Source of the DNA: Sipunculus nudus
Lineage: Eukaryota > Annelida > Sipuncula > Golfingiida > Sipunculidae
Reading direction: 5' to 3'
Assembly: GCA_026874595.1 (NCBI GenBank)
Contig: CM049306.1
Coordinates: 93,547,642-93,611,641 of the forward strand
Length of the DNA: 64,000 nucleotides
Shown: positions 51,620 to 63,864 of the stretch, piece after piece
How positions within the stretch are numbered: the stretch's first letter is position 1
How the letters are laid out: each line of letters starts with the position of its first letter
Translations under genes and position numbers: made by a program
Notes under the pieces: model-generated
The model's input: only the letters and a program-made list of their open reading frames with translations
Told to the model about the DNA's origin: nothing
Databases searched by the model: none

Positions 51620-52330
51620 AATTGAAATGAAGAGCCAGGACGCATGATGTTAAAGAGAAACTAAGAACATGATACCAGGAGGCGTGTTTTACATTAGAGA
51701 TAAAAATAAACCATCATATGAATACCCAGATATTCAAATTTACAAAAGAAACATACCTACTCACATGATGTACAGAGGAACAAAGGACCATCTTAATGTC
51801 AAGATACCTGATATATAAACAGGAACAACAGAGTATTCCTCTTATAAGGACTCGTGATGTACAAGAGACACATTCACCTTAATGACAGGACGTATGATAC
51901 ACAGAGAATTAAAACCACTTTCATAGCATGTCGCATTGGGTACATAAGTGACAACGTAAAACTTCATACCAATTAAGGCGGATGATGTACAAAGGGAACA
52001 TAGAAAGGCTTTCAAACCAGGTAGCACGTCGTACAAGAGGAACAAAGACCCTTGTGCATACTGAGCAGGGGCGGAACCAGGATTTAGGAAAAGGGGGGAG
52101 TGGGTCCAACCAAGGAGGACTAATGAAAAACCTAAAAAAAGATTGCCAGGTCCGGAAAAGGGGGGGGGGATGGGTGGTCAAGGCCGCAAAATCTGTCTGA
52201 AAACCGCAGCGGATGAAAAAAAAAAAAAGGGGGGGGGGGGGGTCCGGGTCCCCGGGACCCCTCCCCTGGATCCGCTTCTGCTGAGACCCCGATTTACAAG
52301 AGAAACAAAGAACCATTTCCGTATAAGGCT
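51620..52330 (+). repeat. Degenerate relic of the 45-bp satellite
   Basis: Decayed units of the 35-40-kb array: GACGCATGATGTTAAAGAG (51639), ATGATGTACAGAGGAACAAA (51766), CGTGATGTACAAGAGACA (51851), GACGTATGATACACAGAG (51888), GATGATGTACAAAGGGAAC (51980), CGTCGTACAAGAGGAACAAA (52026) and TTTACAAGAGAAACAAAG (52292). Spacing is near 45 bp or multiples. A MITE splits it. Confidence 0.75.
52066..52280 (+). mobile_element. MITE with CAGGGGCGGAACCAGG ends and 5-bp target duplication
   Basis: A 215-bp element. Left end CAGGGGCGGAACCAGG; right end CCTGGATCCGCTTCTG, whose reverse complement CAGAAGCGGATCCAGG matches with three differences. It is flanked by direct CTGAG repeats at 52061-52065 and 52281-52285. 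Inside are G runs and an A run. No coding. A truncated copy of its right end lies near 27749-27770. The ends resemble widespread invertebrate CAGNGGCGGATCCAG repeats. Confidence 0.8.
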
Positions 52331-52332
52331 AA

Positions 52333-53115
52333 AGGGGCGTTTCAATATGCGTATATGCGTGAAAAATCGCTCATATGATTTTGTATCTTGGGTGTTTACA
52401 TGTGTCCGTCAGCGTATTTACCTATATGCGCGTGAAAATCCCCACAAAAAGCGATTTTCACGATTAGCTTCTGTGTGGACTCGAGGATTCGGGGTAAAAT
52501 GACGGTACTTCACCATCTTTTTGTGAAAGGCCTGCTCGATCCACTGTACAAATAAATTAGTCTGCCAGGTCAAGCTGAATGCATATATATACGCGTACAT
52601 GGAAAAAAAACTATTTTTCACGCACATACGCACATACGCATAAACGCACACATGGAAACAACTTAAAGGGTGTTTCCATGTGCGCGTATATGCATAAAAA
52701 ATCGCTCACATGATTTATATTGCTCATATGGAAACTGTGGTGTTTCCATGTGTCCTTCAGCGTATATGCGTGAAAATCGCCACAGAAGCGATTATCACGC
52801 ACAAGGTCTGCGTAAATTCTGGGATTCGGGGAAAATGATCTCACTTTATCATCTTTTTTTACGAAGGCCTGCTCGATCCACTGTGAAAATATATTAGTGT
52901 GCGAGTTCACGCATATACGTATACGCGCACACGTGAAAACACGCCTATTTTGTCACGCATATACGCACATACGCATAAACGCGCACATGGAAACACACCT
53001 TACAATGAAGTAACCGTTACCATCTTTTCGTGGAAGGCCTGTTCAATCCACTGTTGAAATATATTAATTTGCAAGTACACGCATATGCGCGCACGTGGAA
53101 ACATACCTGTTTGGT
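52333..53115. repeat. Palindromic element in 2.3 tandem copies (GCGTATATGCGTGAAAA)
   Basis: Each unit of about 335 bp has termini rich in GCGTATATGCGTGAAAATCGC at the left and its inverse TTCACGCATATACG at the right, around a core with GAAGGCCTGCTCGATCCACTG. That core occurs near 52524, 52863 and 53031. The third copy has only its right half (53005-53115). The layout fits a MITE with long inverted termini that became tandem; no coding. Confidence 0.75.
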
Positions 53116-53189
53116 GTAAATGAGGGCCAGGGAATTTTCGTATACTTTCATAATATGAAATATTATATGCGTGGAGGGAGGAAAACGTC

Positions 53190-53290
53190 TTCATAATATC
53201 ATGCAAGATTGATGTACATGACGGTCAAAGAAACACTTTTGTAATGTGAGGGATGAAGTACACCAGAGACTAAGAACCACCTGTGTTTTA
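53190..53290 (+). repeat. Possible further satellite relic
   Basis: ATGCAAGATTGATGTACATG (53200) and GATGAAGTACACCAGAGACT (53251) look like two eroded units of the GATGTACAAGAGG satellite. Weak on its own. Confidence 0.4.
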
Positions 53291-54859
53291 TATTCTTGTG
53301 CAGGCTTAATGGTCGTATGAATGGGGGGGGGGGAATTTTCAGAGAAATAAGTCGCTTTTTTCCCCGGCGCAAAATTTTTATATTTGACAATGATGTATGT
53401 AGCCTGCGCTTTAATCTCCATTTTTGCACCTTCGAGTGAATAGATATCCTTCCTCCTGTTTGGCTGTATGCAAAGTTAAAACAGAACATTTATGGTTAGA
53501 CTCACACTATTCCAAAAGAACCGTGACAGATTCAAACAGGATTACAGGCTGTATTCGGGGTTATTTTCGATGAATCTAGGTAGCTGAAACGTACATATAT
53601 ATAGTCTGTGCTTCTGAATTATTAATGTTGATATCTATATGTAAAATGTCCCACCTGTCCCGTTCGCACATACACACAAAAATATAGTTTTTGGTCCTCT
53701 GTCTTATTTGCTTTTGCCTTTTTATTTTGGTAATACCAATTGAGGATTTCACACACTTATCTGATGTCTGCAGCACGGGTAAGAGTGAAGTTAATTGTGG
53801 AGTCATTTTCACGTTTTAATTCCCTAAGCTGTGTCATAATGGGTCAGACACATAGTATTAAAAACACATACTTAAATTATTTACTTTCACTATGTTGGTA
53901 ATGTTTATTGAATCGATAAAAGCTATCTAGTCAAAGCGATAACACTGAATTGTGAGACGCCCTGGACCCATTTGCAGCTGCAATCACAAAGGCCGGACGT
54001 CCGGAAGTGTCCAACGCGACCCACTTGGGAAGCAGTGTCTGCTGGGCCATAAGTCCCTTCCCTTTAGTCCATTAAGCCACAGCAAAATGGCTTCCATCTG
54101 GCTGGCAATCGTATGTCCACTACACTTACGTGACCTCAATTCTGTGTCGCCCACTGCATCCTCTCCGGGAATGAGCGCACAGGCTCTAGATCATTGCTTC
54201 TGGACGACATGGATACCTTCAGCTGGTATTAATTTATTGTTATTTATCTGTCATGAGCCGTTGACTTTTACGATCACAATTGTTTTTGCGGCCAAGGTTC
54301 TCTGGGCCAGAGCACATAAGATTGTCATTTGTATTGTCAACAATGGTCGCTCTCCGTTTAATATCGTCTGGTGCAGTTCTACCCTGTTCTAACAAACCTG
54401 CTTACATCCTTTAGAACAATAAATCTTACATAGCCCTCGAGTTAAAGTTGGAAAATCCTCAGCTTGTGCATATGTATGACATGTATGACCCAAAAGAAAA
54501 ACATGTATCACTGGTGTAGTCTTCTTGTGAATTAATATCATTGGCGAGGCATTCTTTGACGTCCTCTGTCTTTTGTTATTTAAATCATTGTGCCATGAAA
54601 ACCTGAATTTCCGCTCTTTTAAGCCTGGGCACTTCTCTCTAGAACCTTAAATATCTTTGTTATCAGCTCTTTGAACCATATCAGTTATATAAAACTGAGG
54701 GTAATCTGTTATTTAGGAATAATATTCTGGATTATTTTTATTCTCAGTAAGTAACTATAATATACATTGAAGGCAGACCTGAATGGACAGTTACGTGAAC
54801 CTACGCTTTTTTCCCGACAAATGAAGATGATGATGATGAAATATCATGAGTTGAAATCA
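53291..54859. other. Non-coding stretch, nothing recognised
   Basis: A G run lies near 53323-53332. The 146-codon frame at 53952-54392 has no domain, and its composition is not protein-like. No gene called. Confidence 0.5.
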
Positions 54860-55395
54860 ATTATTGCAACAGAAGGTGAGGATCGGAATAACAAAATGTA
54901 AGACTCCAAGTGGAATACATGAAAAAATGTACGAATCAAGGTGAAATACTGTACAGAAAAAAAATTGAAACCCGAGACAGAAAGTAATGAACAACGTGAT
55001 ATACCCCATATGGAAGCATATATCAACGTGAAGTAGCCATTATGAAAGTACGGATCAGCGTGATATACCAGCAGAGAAAGTGCGGATCAGCTGGAATACT
55101 CTAAAAAATAAGGATCGGCGTGAAATATTAAAGAAACGTGATATACCCCATAAGAAAACAAGAATTCACGTGAAATACCATACTATGTATCGACGCGACA
55201 TACCACTAGTGGAAGGCAGGATCCACGGGACGCTGTTGGAAGTAAGGATCAACGTGAAATACCCTCGTGCAAGTAAGGATTGACGTGAACACTGACCTCA
55301 GAAAAGTAAGGATCAACGTGAAATATTGTTAGAGAAAGGAAGGATCAACGTGAAATGCCTCCATGGAAATAAGGATAAACGAGAACTGCTCTTAC
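54860..55395 (+). repeat. Degenerate minisatellite (GGATCAACGTGAAATA)
   Basis: Repeated phrase AAGTAAGGATCAACGTGAAATA with variants near 54929, 54990, 55025, 55053, 55086, 55111, 55165, 55245, 55277, 55309 and 55342. The spacing is roughly 30-40 bp. The units have decayed to different degrees, best preserved in 55240-55360. Confidence 0.75.
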
Positions 55396-58350
55396 TGATC
55401 CACTTATTAAAAAAATACCAAGGCGGCATCTCTTAGAAACCTAAGGTACAACAAGGTACGTGATATATAAATCTAATAACTTATAATCACGCCCTGGCAT
55501 CCGGTCAAGATGATAGGTTGGGGAGGAGTTTGAAAGGTAAATTGTGCCGATGCAACCTTTACATGTAGTATAAAATAACAAAAAGAGGTTGACTTCCTCG
55601 GGCGAAATGTTAATGCTATTACGTGTGTACCCTATTACTCTGATCAATACACCTGTCACTGTATACCAACATCAGGGAAAATTGCTTTAATAAAGTATCC
55701 CTGTGGAGCCGCCTGGGCAACATAAAACAGATGCCGGCGTCACCATCGGCTGCCAGCTTTACAGATTTCTGGTTTTACTCACGGGCTTGTGGGTGCCCTG
55801 ACAAGGGGTGTCACTCATAAAAAGGCCGCCGTACATATATCCATAAAATTGAATATAATGATACAGTCTGAGTTTCCCACTGCCAACGAATATCCAACAA
55901 ATTAACCTGACGGGGGCAAATGCACAGACATTTTATGCAGGCTAGCTTAGTTTTTCGTAAAAAAAACCTCTCAATGGCCATAATCTTCATTACATTTTCA
56001 ATTTGTTCGTTTTTTTCATATAATGTAGAGTGGGAATGCCTTTATTGCATCAAACTAAGTTACTTTCCCGGATTATAATATGGATGTACATGGTGATGAT
56101 ATAAGTAAATGAACATGTGATATCAGGAGTCACTTTTAACGAACCGCTGAATTCGATCCACATCATTTCAGATCTAAATGACGGTCTTGTGAATAAACCA
56201 GTTAACCCGCATAATTGCGCGGGGGACCAGTCTAGCTTCTTTGGAGGTGGTGTAGACGTTTCCCGGATAGAAAAACGATAGTGCAAATGGTGACTAACGG
56301 TGTGGGGGTATGCAAGGCGACCTGGTAATGGTGTCACAGAATTTCTGATATAACGTCGTGCCGGGTATGATACCAGCTCAGTTCAAAAGCCAGATTTAAA
56401 AAAGATCTAAGTATAAATTTCATGAAGTTGTCATTCAAGAAGGCATACATTCCGACTGTATCAATCATTAAAACCTCTCATGGCAGTGCATGTGCACTAA
56501 GGATGGTGTGGCAGATAGGCGGCCCATTCTGAAATGCTTGAAATTACATAAGTTATATGAACTCCATCTTTTTTATACCTCCATCAGGTGGGCAGGTTTT
56601 ATGTTTTCCCCTTGGTTGGTTGTTTTGTATATTGTTTATGAAAATTTACTCACACCGTTATGAACAGTTTTTTTATCAACTTTAGGGTAAGGGTAACATG
56701 AAAAGGAACAATCAATACTGATCATCATAATATCATTTTTAATTTTTGGGTTCCCACTCATTGTAAGACAAAGCAATATCTCTATCTGGACCGAGGGCGA
56801 GGGCCATCCACAAATACCATTGGTTGCCTTTGTTCCAGAGCTAAACTGTAAAGCATAAAGTTAGTGAACCGTAACATTTATTTTGTAGTGTACCTAATAC
56901 GTTTTATCAGACGAAATGCTTTCATTCTGGAACGGAATCCCATAAATTTTTGACATAAACTTTTGCAAGACAAAATGGGCCAATGAAGAATCGATTCGAT
57001 TTTGTGGTGGGACCGACTCAAGGCCTGGATTGAGAAAGGAGTTCCAAGAATGTTCAGTCACATATGCACGATTGAACATGGAATATGGGCCGAATAAGTG
57101 AATGCAGATACTTGTAAGAAACTTATGCACCAATGAACCTGGGATTATGTGGTCAGTATGTAAAGAGTTAGACGGGTTTGCGGAGTACCCTACATTTAGG
57201 ACCGCCCACATGGCGTAGGTCTGCATTCTAGAAAATGCATTATGCTAGTTACGATTTATTCTGTCTGAAATAAAAATCATAACAGTTAAATATATGGACA
57301 TCAGGTACAAGCGGGGTATAAACACATTTATTAGACTTTGGTTGGATGATGAGGTTAACATGTAGTGGTAAATAAAACGGGCAATTTCATTTGGTATATT
57401 ATCGCTCATTTAAAAACCAAACACGAGACCTGCTTCAAATTAAATGGTGCAGATTTCATTTCATGTTAATTAAACACCGGTATTGAATATTTCTTAATAT
57501 CAATGGTTCAGGTTCGAAATCCTTAACTTTAAATTAATTAAAATTGACAATTCAAAAATTAAAAATTCTAACCCTGGTTTCTATAAGCAACACTTGTTTC
57601 CAAGTTTGCGACATGACATTAAATGATTAGCTAGCTACTTTAACATTAATACCTGACGTATTAGACATTACCAGACTGTAAAGAAGAGTTACAAAAAGAG
57701 AAACAGTAAGTATTGAGCCTGAAAATGAAGGTCACCTTAGCGCTGACACACGATTTATTCTCGTAAATAAATAAAAAGTTACTTCCTCATTTCTAATGAC
57801 GAGACCATAAGGGATCCGGGAAGCATATTCCGCCTTCCGCAAGAGGAATTAAGACATTTAAGGGTTAAATTTGTGAATGCAGACTACAGAACTTCGAGCG
57901 GAACCGTCTCTGGTTTTATTTCGTTGATTTATGTCTGAAGTCGCAGCCTCGTTTGAAGTTTCTTATACCCTTTCACAGAAGAATGGGATAAAATAAACCA
58001 AACATTATTTCTTTTGCGATTTTTAGGTCAAAAACTTCACTCTGTCTGTAAGCATTAGGGATCCATGCTGGTTTAATTAAGAATTCCATTTAGACTTAAT
58101 TCTACAATAGATGAGCAAGCCTTACTCTCTTAGTGGATTTAGTAGATCTGTAATCACGCGAAGTCCCGTGGGAACTCACGTGCCCCGGAGATGGATAATC
58201 GTCCTGGTGATTGTGCCACTAGATAAGTATCCTACAATCAGCGTAGGTAAGACTCTAACAAGCCTGTCTGATTTAATACCGCATGACAATTTAGCTTATG
58301 ACAGCAACACAGAGATATTGAACGGACTAATCATAATTTTCGTAGAAAAA
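55396..58350. other. Non-coding stretch, nothing recognised
   Basis: Small frames at 56050-56337 (-) and 56894-57226 (-, 110 codons) have no recognisable motif or splice support. No repeat unit identified. Confidence 0.5.
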
Positions 58351-58356
58351 GTAATA

Positions 58357-58506
58357 TTCTCTCTCTCTCTCTGTGTCTCCCTCCCCCCTCTCTCTCTCCC
58401 TCTGCCCCCTCTCTCTCTGCCCCCCCCCCCCCCCGCTCTGTTCCCGCTCTCTCTCTGCCCCCCCCCTCTCTGTCCCCTCCTCTCTCACTCTCTCTCTCTC
58501 TCTCAA
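58357..58506. repeat. (CT)n / C-rich low-complexity tract
   Basis: Mixed CT dinucleotides and C runs over about 150 bp. The Pro/Ser/Leu and Arg/Glu/Gly frames across it are artefacts. Confidence 0.95.
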
Positions 58507-58690
58507 CGCCTTGTTCCTTATTCGGATCTTCCTCACATTTGATTGATCCTCACCTCCCAAAATATTATCAATGTTTTCTTGTCCAAAAAGTAATTTGAAA
58601 ATCATGGAAAGCTTCTTGAGATTTAGACAACAAACGCAAATTGGACCCATAGTGGACCGCATGGCGGAACACTTGCCGAGCTCAGTGTTT

Positions 58691-59095
58691 CCCCCACCTT
58701 CATACTATCAAACCTCCGGCAGCCACCTTTCAGAGACCTTGATTTTACTAGAAGCTCTGGCATCTACATCATGAATTATGAAAAGCCTGGAAGTATTCTG
58801 CTCGAAATCACAACTTCCAATACAATGAACCACATGAAAACAATTTACTCTTCACACGCCATCTGAACAAGAACTCGTGCACCAAAAACAGGACAGGTTT
58901 ATATGTGTGTATTTTTAATACTAAGATGCCCTCCCGCCAAGCTAAATGTTTTGACGTTCTCCGGTAGCCGCGTAGAACAAATGCACGGGAGTCATTTAAT
59001 TGGTTCAAGTGCCTTTTTCATCATTCATATACCAGACGCCAGAGAAGCTCGACGAATCAAGGTCTCTGGAAGCGCAGAGGTTGTTAGTAGGAAGA
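58691..59095. mobile_element. Foldback element with inverted arms
   Basis: The left arm near 58720-58765 (GGCAGCCACC, AGAGACCTTGATT, AGAAGCTCTGGC) is inverted at about 59030-59085 (GCCAGAGAAGCTCGACGAAT, AATCAAGGTCTCTGGAAGCG). A second copy of the right-arm sequence in opposite orientation lies at 61604-61760. The frame at 58903-59310 partly overlaps and has no domain. Likely a MITE or foldback repeat. Confidence 0.6.
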
Positions 59096-61603
59096 TAGCA
59101 TGTAGCCTTTATATCAAATACAGGGATGCTCATTATTATGACGTCATTGCGGCACCACGTGACCTCCAAAATAATAATGACCACAAACTTAACTCCCTCT
59201 TCGACTCGGCAATTTTAAAAAAGGATGTTTATCCAAAAAATATGTCAAAAGGGTTCATCTTGAATTTCAAAGAAAGTTCAAGGAACAGTGAGACACCGAT
59301 CCCTTCGTGAAAATAAGTAATTATGGCCAATGAATTATCCTTCACCAGATGCATATGAAGTCCGGTGAAACTGTGTGGACAAACAATCAGACAACGGAAC
59401 AAATAAACAAACAACGCTGATCATATAAACCTCAGCCACCTTCATTTGCGGATGTTAATGTGACAGATTTCTAAATGTCAATGTTAGATGATGTAAAATT
59501 ATGTAATAAAATCATCATGTTTGTGTGCGGGCATGGATCGCTGTATACAGACATAATTTTGCGATGAACAAAAGAGGGAATGTATGAAGGTGTGTGACTT
59601 AGCACGCGATGTCTTCCAGGTTTATGGAATAAGCTTTCATTCCATTGTGTCCCAATGTGCCCTTCTGGTCTCTATGACAACGTATGTCAGTATGGCCTGC
59701 TTTATGCCCGCTGTCAGACAATATGCCCCAGATCCGTTCACGTATTAGTCCTCATATCACGTTTATAATTCTTTCATACAATATAACTACCGAAGGGACA
59801 ATAGAAAGAATTATAGATATTGTATTTTAGCATTTAACAGCAACGTCAGAAATGCCAAATTATGTTTGCGTAAGATCATGTTAAGGCATACTTTACTTCA
59901 CACAGAGGCCACGGTGGTTGAACAAATTTACATATTAAGTTAAATACATGGAACCCACGTAATGTTTCATATAATAAATATATTTTGACATAAAGTCAAA
60001 TTACCTTGGTCGAATAGTCCGTCATCATACCGGCTCGCATTATTTCACACCTTGAAATATATTGCGCGTAGTTCTAATATAAATACAATTGTTTACATGT
60101 TCTTTCATCGTGTACCGTGTAAACAATACATAAATAAAATTAAAAGATATACGTACACATATATTCTTTCATTTGGAGCATTTTCCGATCTTTGATTTTT
60201 TTCCTCATATGTTGCGTTTTGCGAACTTAAGCTAAATGTCCTCGTAAAACAGGCGAACGAAATATGCCAGGCTGTCAGGATGAAAGTGTTTTTAAAAGTC
60301 CAGATAAGGAGATTAAAGTCACCCGGGGGAACCCCTAGGTCAGGGTGGTGTAGAGAGATTAGAATCGTGTGTCCCTCGCTTCTGTTTCATGGGACATACG
60401 ATTATCTTCTGGGGGCGCTAGATTATGGCATAAATCGCGTAAAGTCATATACCGCCAGTGCATGGACAGGCAACAGAAAGCTCTTGAAGCTTTTGTTATG
60501 GCTCTAAAGAAACCTTATCGAAATTTACAGCATCTGTTGACCACGGATTATACCCCTACTTCCCCACCATATGCCATTCTGTGACGTAGATATATAAAAT
60601 TTACGATTAATAAATCCACGAGCGGTCATTATATACACTGTAAGTTATGGTATAAATGTTGGTAGCTACTATGTATTTCAAAGGATAAACTATTGTGCAC
60701 GTTCTGGAAGAATTGGCTTATTTCATTTTCCCTCCACCTGGTTTCTTTTAATTTCTACGTTCCTATAAGAATATGAATTAAATACTTCACAGAATGATTA
60801 CTTTTTTTCTCTTTTAACGAGGAAAAACATTTGTTCATGTTTTAATTGTGACCACGTTTCCAATATCGCGAAAAAGAACATGTTATTCCATTAGACAAGA
60901 GAGTAAAAATAGTACCTCTTATTTGTATTAATTGTGGATGACGGTTCATTTATTTTGAGAAAACCATTTTTTATTGCCTGCAGGTATCGAAAGAGGTAAT
61001 TTTAACAGGGCATAAATTTAGTTATCGTCTGTTATATACACGACCCTTTACTTCCATATGTATTTTTAAAAGATTCCTGTAGGTGTAAACATAAACAAAC
61101 AAAGTTGATATTACCTTTGTATACAAATCTTTTTTATCTTGGCTAATTAGAAGTTTCGGTGTTAATTGAGTGGTTTCAATATGGACTTGGACGTCAATAC
61201 GATACTGTCAACTATTTTCACACCAATCTTCAATGTAGATCCTGCGAAGTCCCGGAATGACAATATGTGAAATATTCCTGGGGTTCGTTTGCCTTTGAGA
61301 TAAAGAAAGGACTAAAAGCTCCTGAATGTTATCAATAATAGCACCTACCATAATAAACTACAACTATGGAAACACCGTATTTGCTGTCTTGAGCAATTGT
61401 CAATTTCAGGTAAATAATTATTTGTTAGTTATTAGATTTAATTAGTTCAACAAATCTGAAGCACTCTTCAGTGAATTGGACATCCATTAATGAAAGATTG
61501 CCCTTTTAAATTTGGAATTCTGATTACAAATAATCCAATTATCTCACGTTGCCATGGTTTCAACATTTAATCAAATACTTTTAATTGCACACGAAAACAT
61601 ATT
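59096..61603. other. Non-coding stretch, nothing recognised
   Basis: AT-rich. Short frames at 60280-60584 have no recognisable domain. No repeat unit identified. Confidence 0.5.
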
Positions 61604-61760
61604 GAAGTGATGAGCCTGGCAAACTTCACACTATCAAAGTCTCTGGCAGCCACGCTTTCACAGACCTTGATTCATCCAGAAGCTCTGGCGTCTAGTTCAT
61701 TAATAATGAACAAGGCAATTGAATTGTACCAATCAAATGACTCTTGTAAACTTGTTATGC
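61604..61760 (+). repeat. Copy of the 58.7-59.1-kb foldback arm
   Basis: CTATCAAAGTCTCTGGCAGC, CACAGACCTTGATT, AGAAGCTCTGGCGTCTAG and ACCAATCAAATGACTCTTG match, in order, the reverse complement of 59090 down to 58980, and partly 58705-58770 directly. Confidence 0.75.
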
Positions 61761-61967
61761 GCGGTAGGGGAAGCACGACTGATGTTAGTTCTTAAAGACA
61801 CCTATAGCATTAGCGGGAGGGCATTGAGAATTTGACCAGTCAAATAAAGGCTTATAAACCTGAGCCTGTTTCTGGTGTTTGTGCTCTTGTTCAGACGACG
61901 TGTGAACAGTGTATTGTTTACATGATGTTCTTTTGATCTGATTGACAATTTTTATTTCAACTTGCAG

Positions 61968-62071
61968 GCTTGTTTAACATTCATGAAATAGACACTAGAG
62001 CAGCTGCCCGAAAAGGTCTGGCAAAGCGTGGCTGCAACATATGTGATAGTATGAAGATGCGCCTGGCATAA
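61968..62071 (+). CDS. Orphan terminal exon, phase-1 acceptor, basic Cys-containing peptide
   Basis: A strong acceptor (TTTTTATTTCAACTTGCAG, AG at 61966-61967) is followed by 104 nt open to TAA (62069-62071) only in the phase that takes one base from the previous exon. The other two phases stop within 24 nt. It reads 34 codons: IHEIDTRAAARKGLAKRGC, then NICDSMKMRLA. KGLAKR|GC resembles a dibasic processing site or a basic secretory tail. It could end a gene whose other exons lie further left. The DNase exon 7 donor has the matching phase but is 40 kb away, so joining them is speculative. ATTAAA near 62223 could be its poly(A) signal. Confidence 0.35.
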
Positions 62072-63297
62072 TATCATAATAGTAAATATAAACTATGTCA
62101 GCTTAAGTAAAAAGTGAAAAAAACTATAAGTAATGACTTAATTGCCTGATAAATACTTCCTATATACAATCATAGGAATTGACGCACGATATTGATTTTT
62201 TTGTCATTTTCTTTTTTATTATATTAAAACTCTTCAGTGTCTGTAGCATGGCATTATTATTCCAAGAAACGGACTCAATACATATATTTATTAACCGGAA
62301 AAGTGCAATTGGTTATTAAGCTTAATAACTAATCATTTTGATACAGTTATGACCTATAGGGAAGAAATTGCCTCCTGAAGAACATCTCGGCATAACAACG
62401 CCCACAAGTCCATTTTTGCCACTGATAACCTCTATCATTATAATTTGAACGAACTGCATTTAATTTTTTTGTTTAGCTAAGCTTGAGGCTTTTTCACATA
62501 TGGCCTTGGTGTCAGTTTGCAGTATCAGGTGTTTTGTGCTGATATTCAATTCTAATACCTGCTTAATCACTGAAAATGCACATACAACGTTTCTTACTTA
62601 TGTATCAGTGTCAGGAAGTTGCTGTTTTATCGACATTTTAAATCTTGAAAAATGTGGCCTTCAAACATCACTTGGATACCCGGTCTTTATTTAGAGATTC
62701 CTTCCCGCAGTGAGCTGAGATTACCGGACTTTCTAATGCTTTTTAATCGCCTGAGTAATGCGTATCTAAGGCTATTTCAGTCGGTGTCTTCTCTCGTTTT
62801 GGCGGTCGTCAAAAGATTTAGGAGAGTATTAATGTTCATTATTAATTAAGCCACTCAGACTACCGATTATCGGCTGTAAAACATTGGCAGTTAAACGTAT
62901 TTTTAATAACAACTTTTAAATACATACTCGCTCAGATAAAAAAATGAACAGCAGCTATATAACTGCGATTCATAAATGAAAATTTTTTCAGTGAAGCCCA
63001 GGTTTCCAGGGGGTGTTGATTCCCCCCTCTTCCTTAAAGGGTTGCAAACATATTTTGTACATACTCTGTTTGTACATACTCTGTTAAATCTTCTTTTATC
63101 AACATCAATTCTTCAATTGTTTTAGAATCAGAGGGCGAGGCCTTTGGTGCTTTACATGCAAAGTCACGTTTGTTCTTGATATATACAAACAATGGCATTG
63201 CATGCTCCCTGTTTCTCACAGCTGTGCAACCGTTGGAAGAAAGAATGCTCACCCAAAGTGCTCCAGAGTGCGATTTTGTGCATATGATGGCTGTGAC

Positions 63298-63300
<3 letters not shown>
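62072..63300. other. Non-coding stretch, nothing recognised
   Basis: No domain in the small frames at 62500-62849. TACATACTCTGTT is directly duplicated near 63058 and 63073. Confidence 0.5.

Positions 63301-63354
<54 letters not shown>
63301..63354. repeat. (TA)n microsatellite
   Basis: A near-pure TA tract of about 54 bp. Confidence 0.97.
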
Positions 63355-63357
<3 letters not shown>

Positions 63358-63864
63358 TTAATAAACTATAATAAAATTTAAAAGAAAAAGTCTTAGAAAG
63401 TTTATTAAAAATATAGAACGTATTACTCAACGTTGTGATAATAGTCAAATGCGCTGTTGTGATGGTCGGTACAGCTTATTCGCCTTTATACACTGCACAC
63501 CAAGTTACGATTCTGCTCTACAATTAAACAAAAGCTAAAACCATTTGTTAGGTCCACCTTCACTGAACCGATGTACGATAAAGCAGGGAGTCTGAAACTG
63601 CACGATGTATGCAGAGAGTCTAAAGCCGAGCAAGTGACGCACGACTCAAGGTCCCGTTATAAATCCCTCCAGGACGAATGAGTTGGCAAGAAGACGTAAA
63701 AATTCATAGCGGTCGTGAAGCAATCATTTCTGATTTCGAAGGCGTCGTGGGTGTTATTGAGAAGTCACAGCTTTTAACATAGAAAAATCATAGACACTCG
63801 TAGCCCATGTGTGGGGGGTTTGTTAATTAGAGTCGAGGTTTCGTACCGGTATCTGATCGATAGT
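63355..63864. other. Non-coding stretch, nothing recognised
   Basis: No gene or repeat unit seen between the TA tract and the SINE-like head. Confidence 0.5.

Noticed and set aside
53952-54392. 146-codon frame
   Set aside because: No recognisable family and no supporting context; consistent with chance.
56894-57226. 110-codon minus-strand frame
   Set aside because: No motif, no neighbouring exon, and composition similar to surrounding non-coding DNA.
58903-59310. 135-codon frame
   Set aside because: It overlaps the inverted arm of a repeat element and shows no domain.
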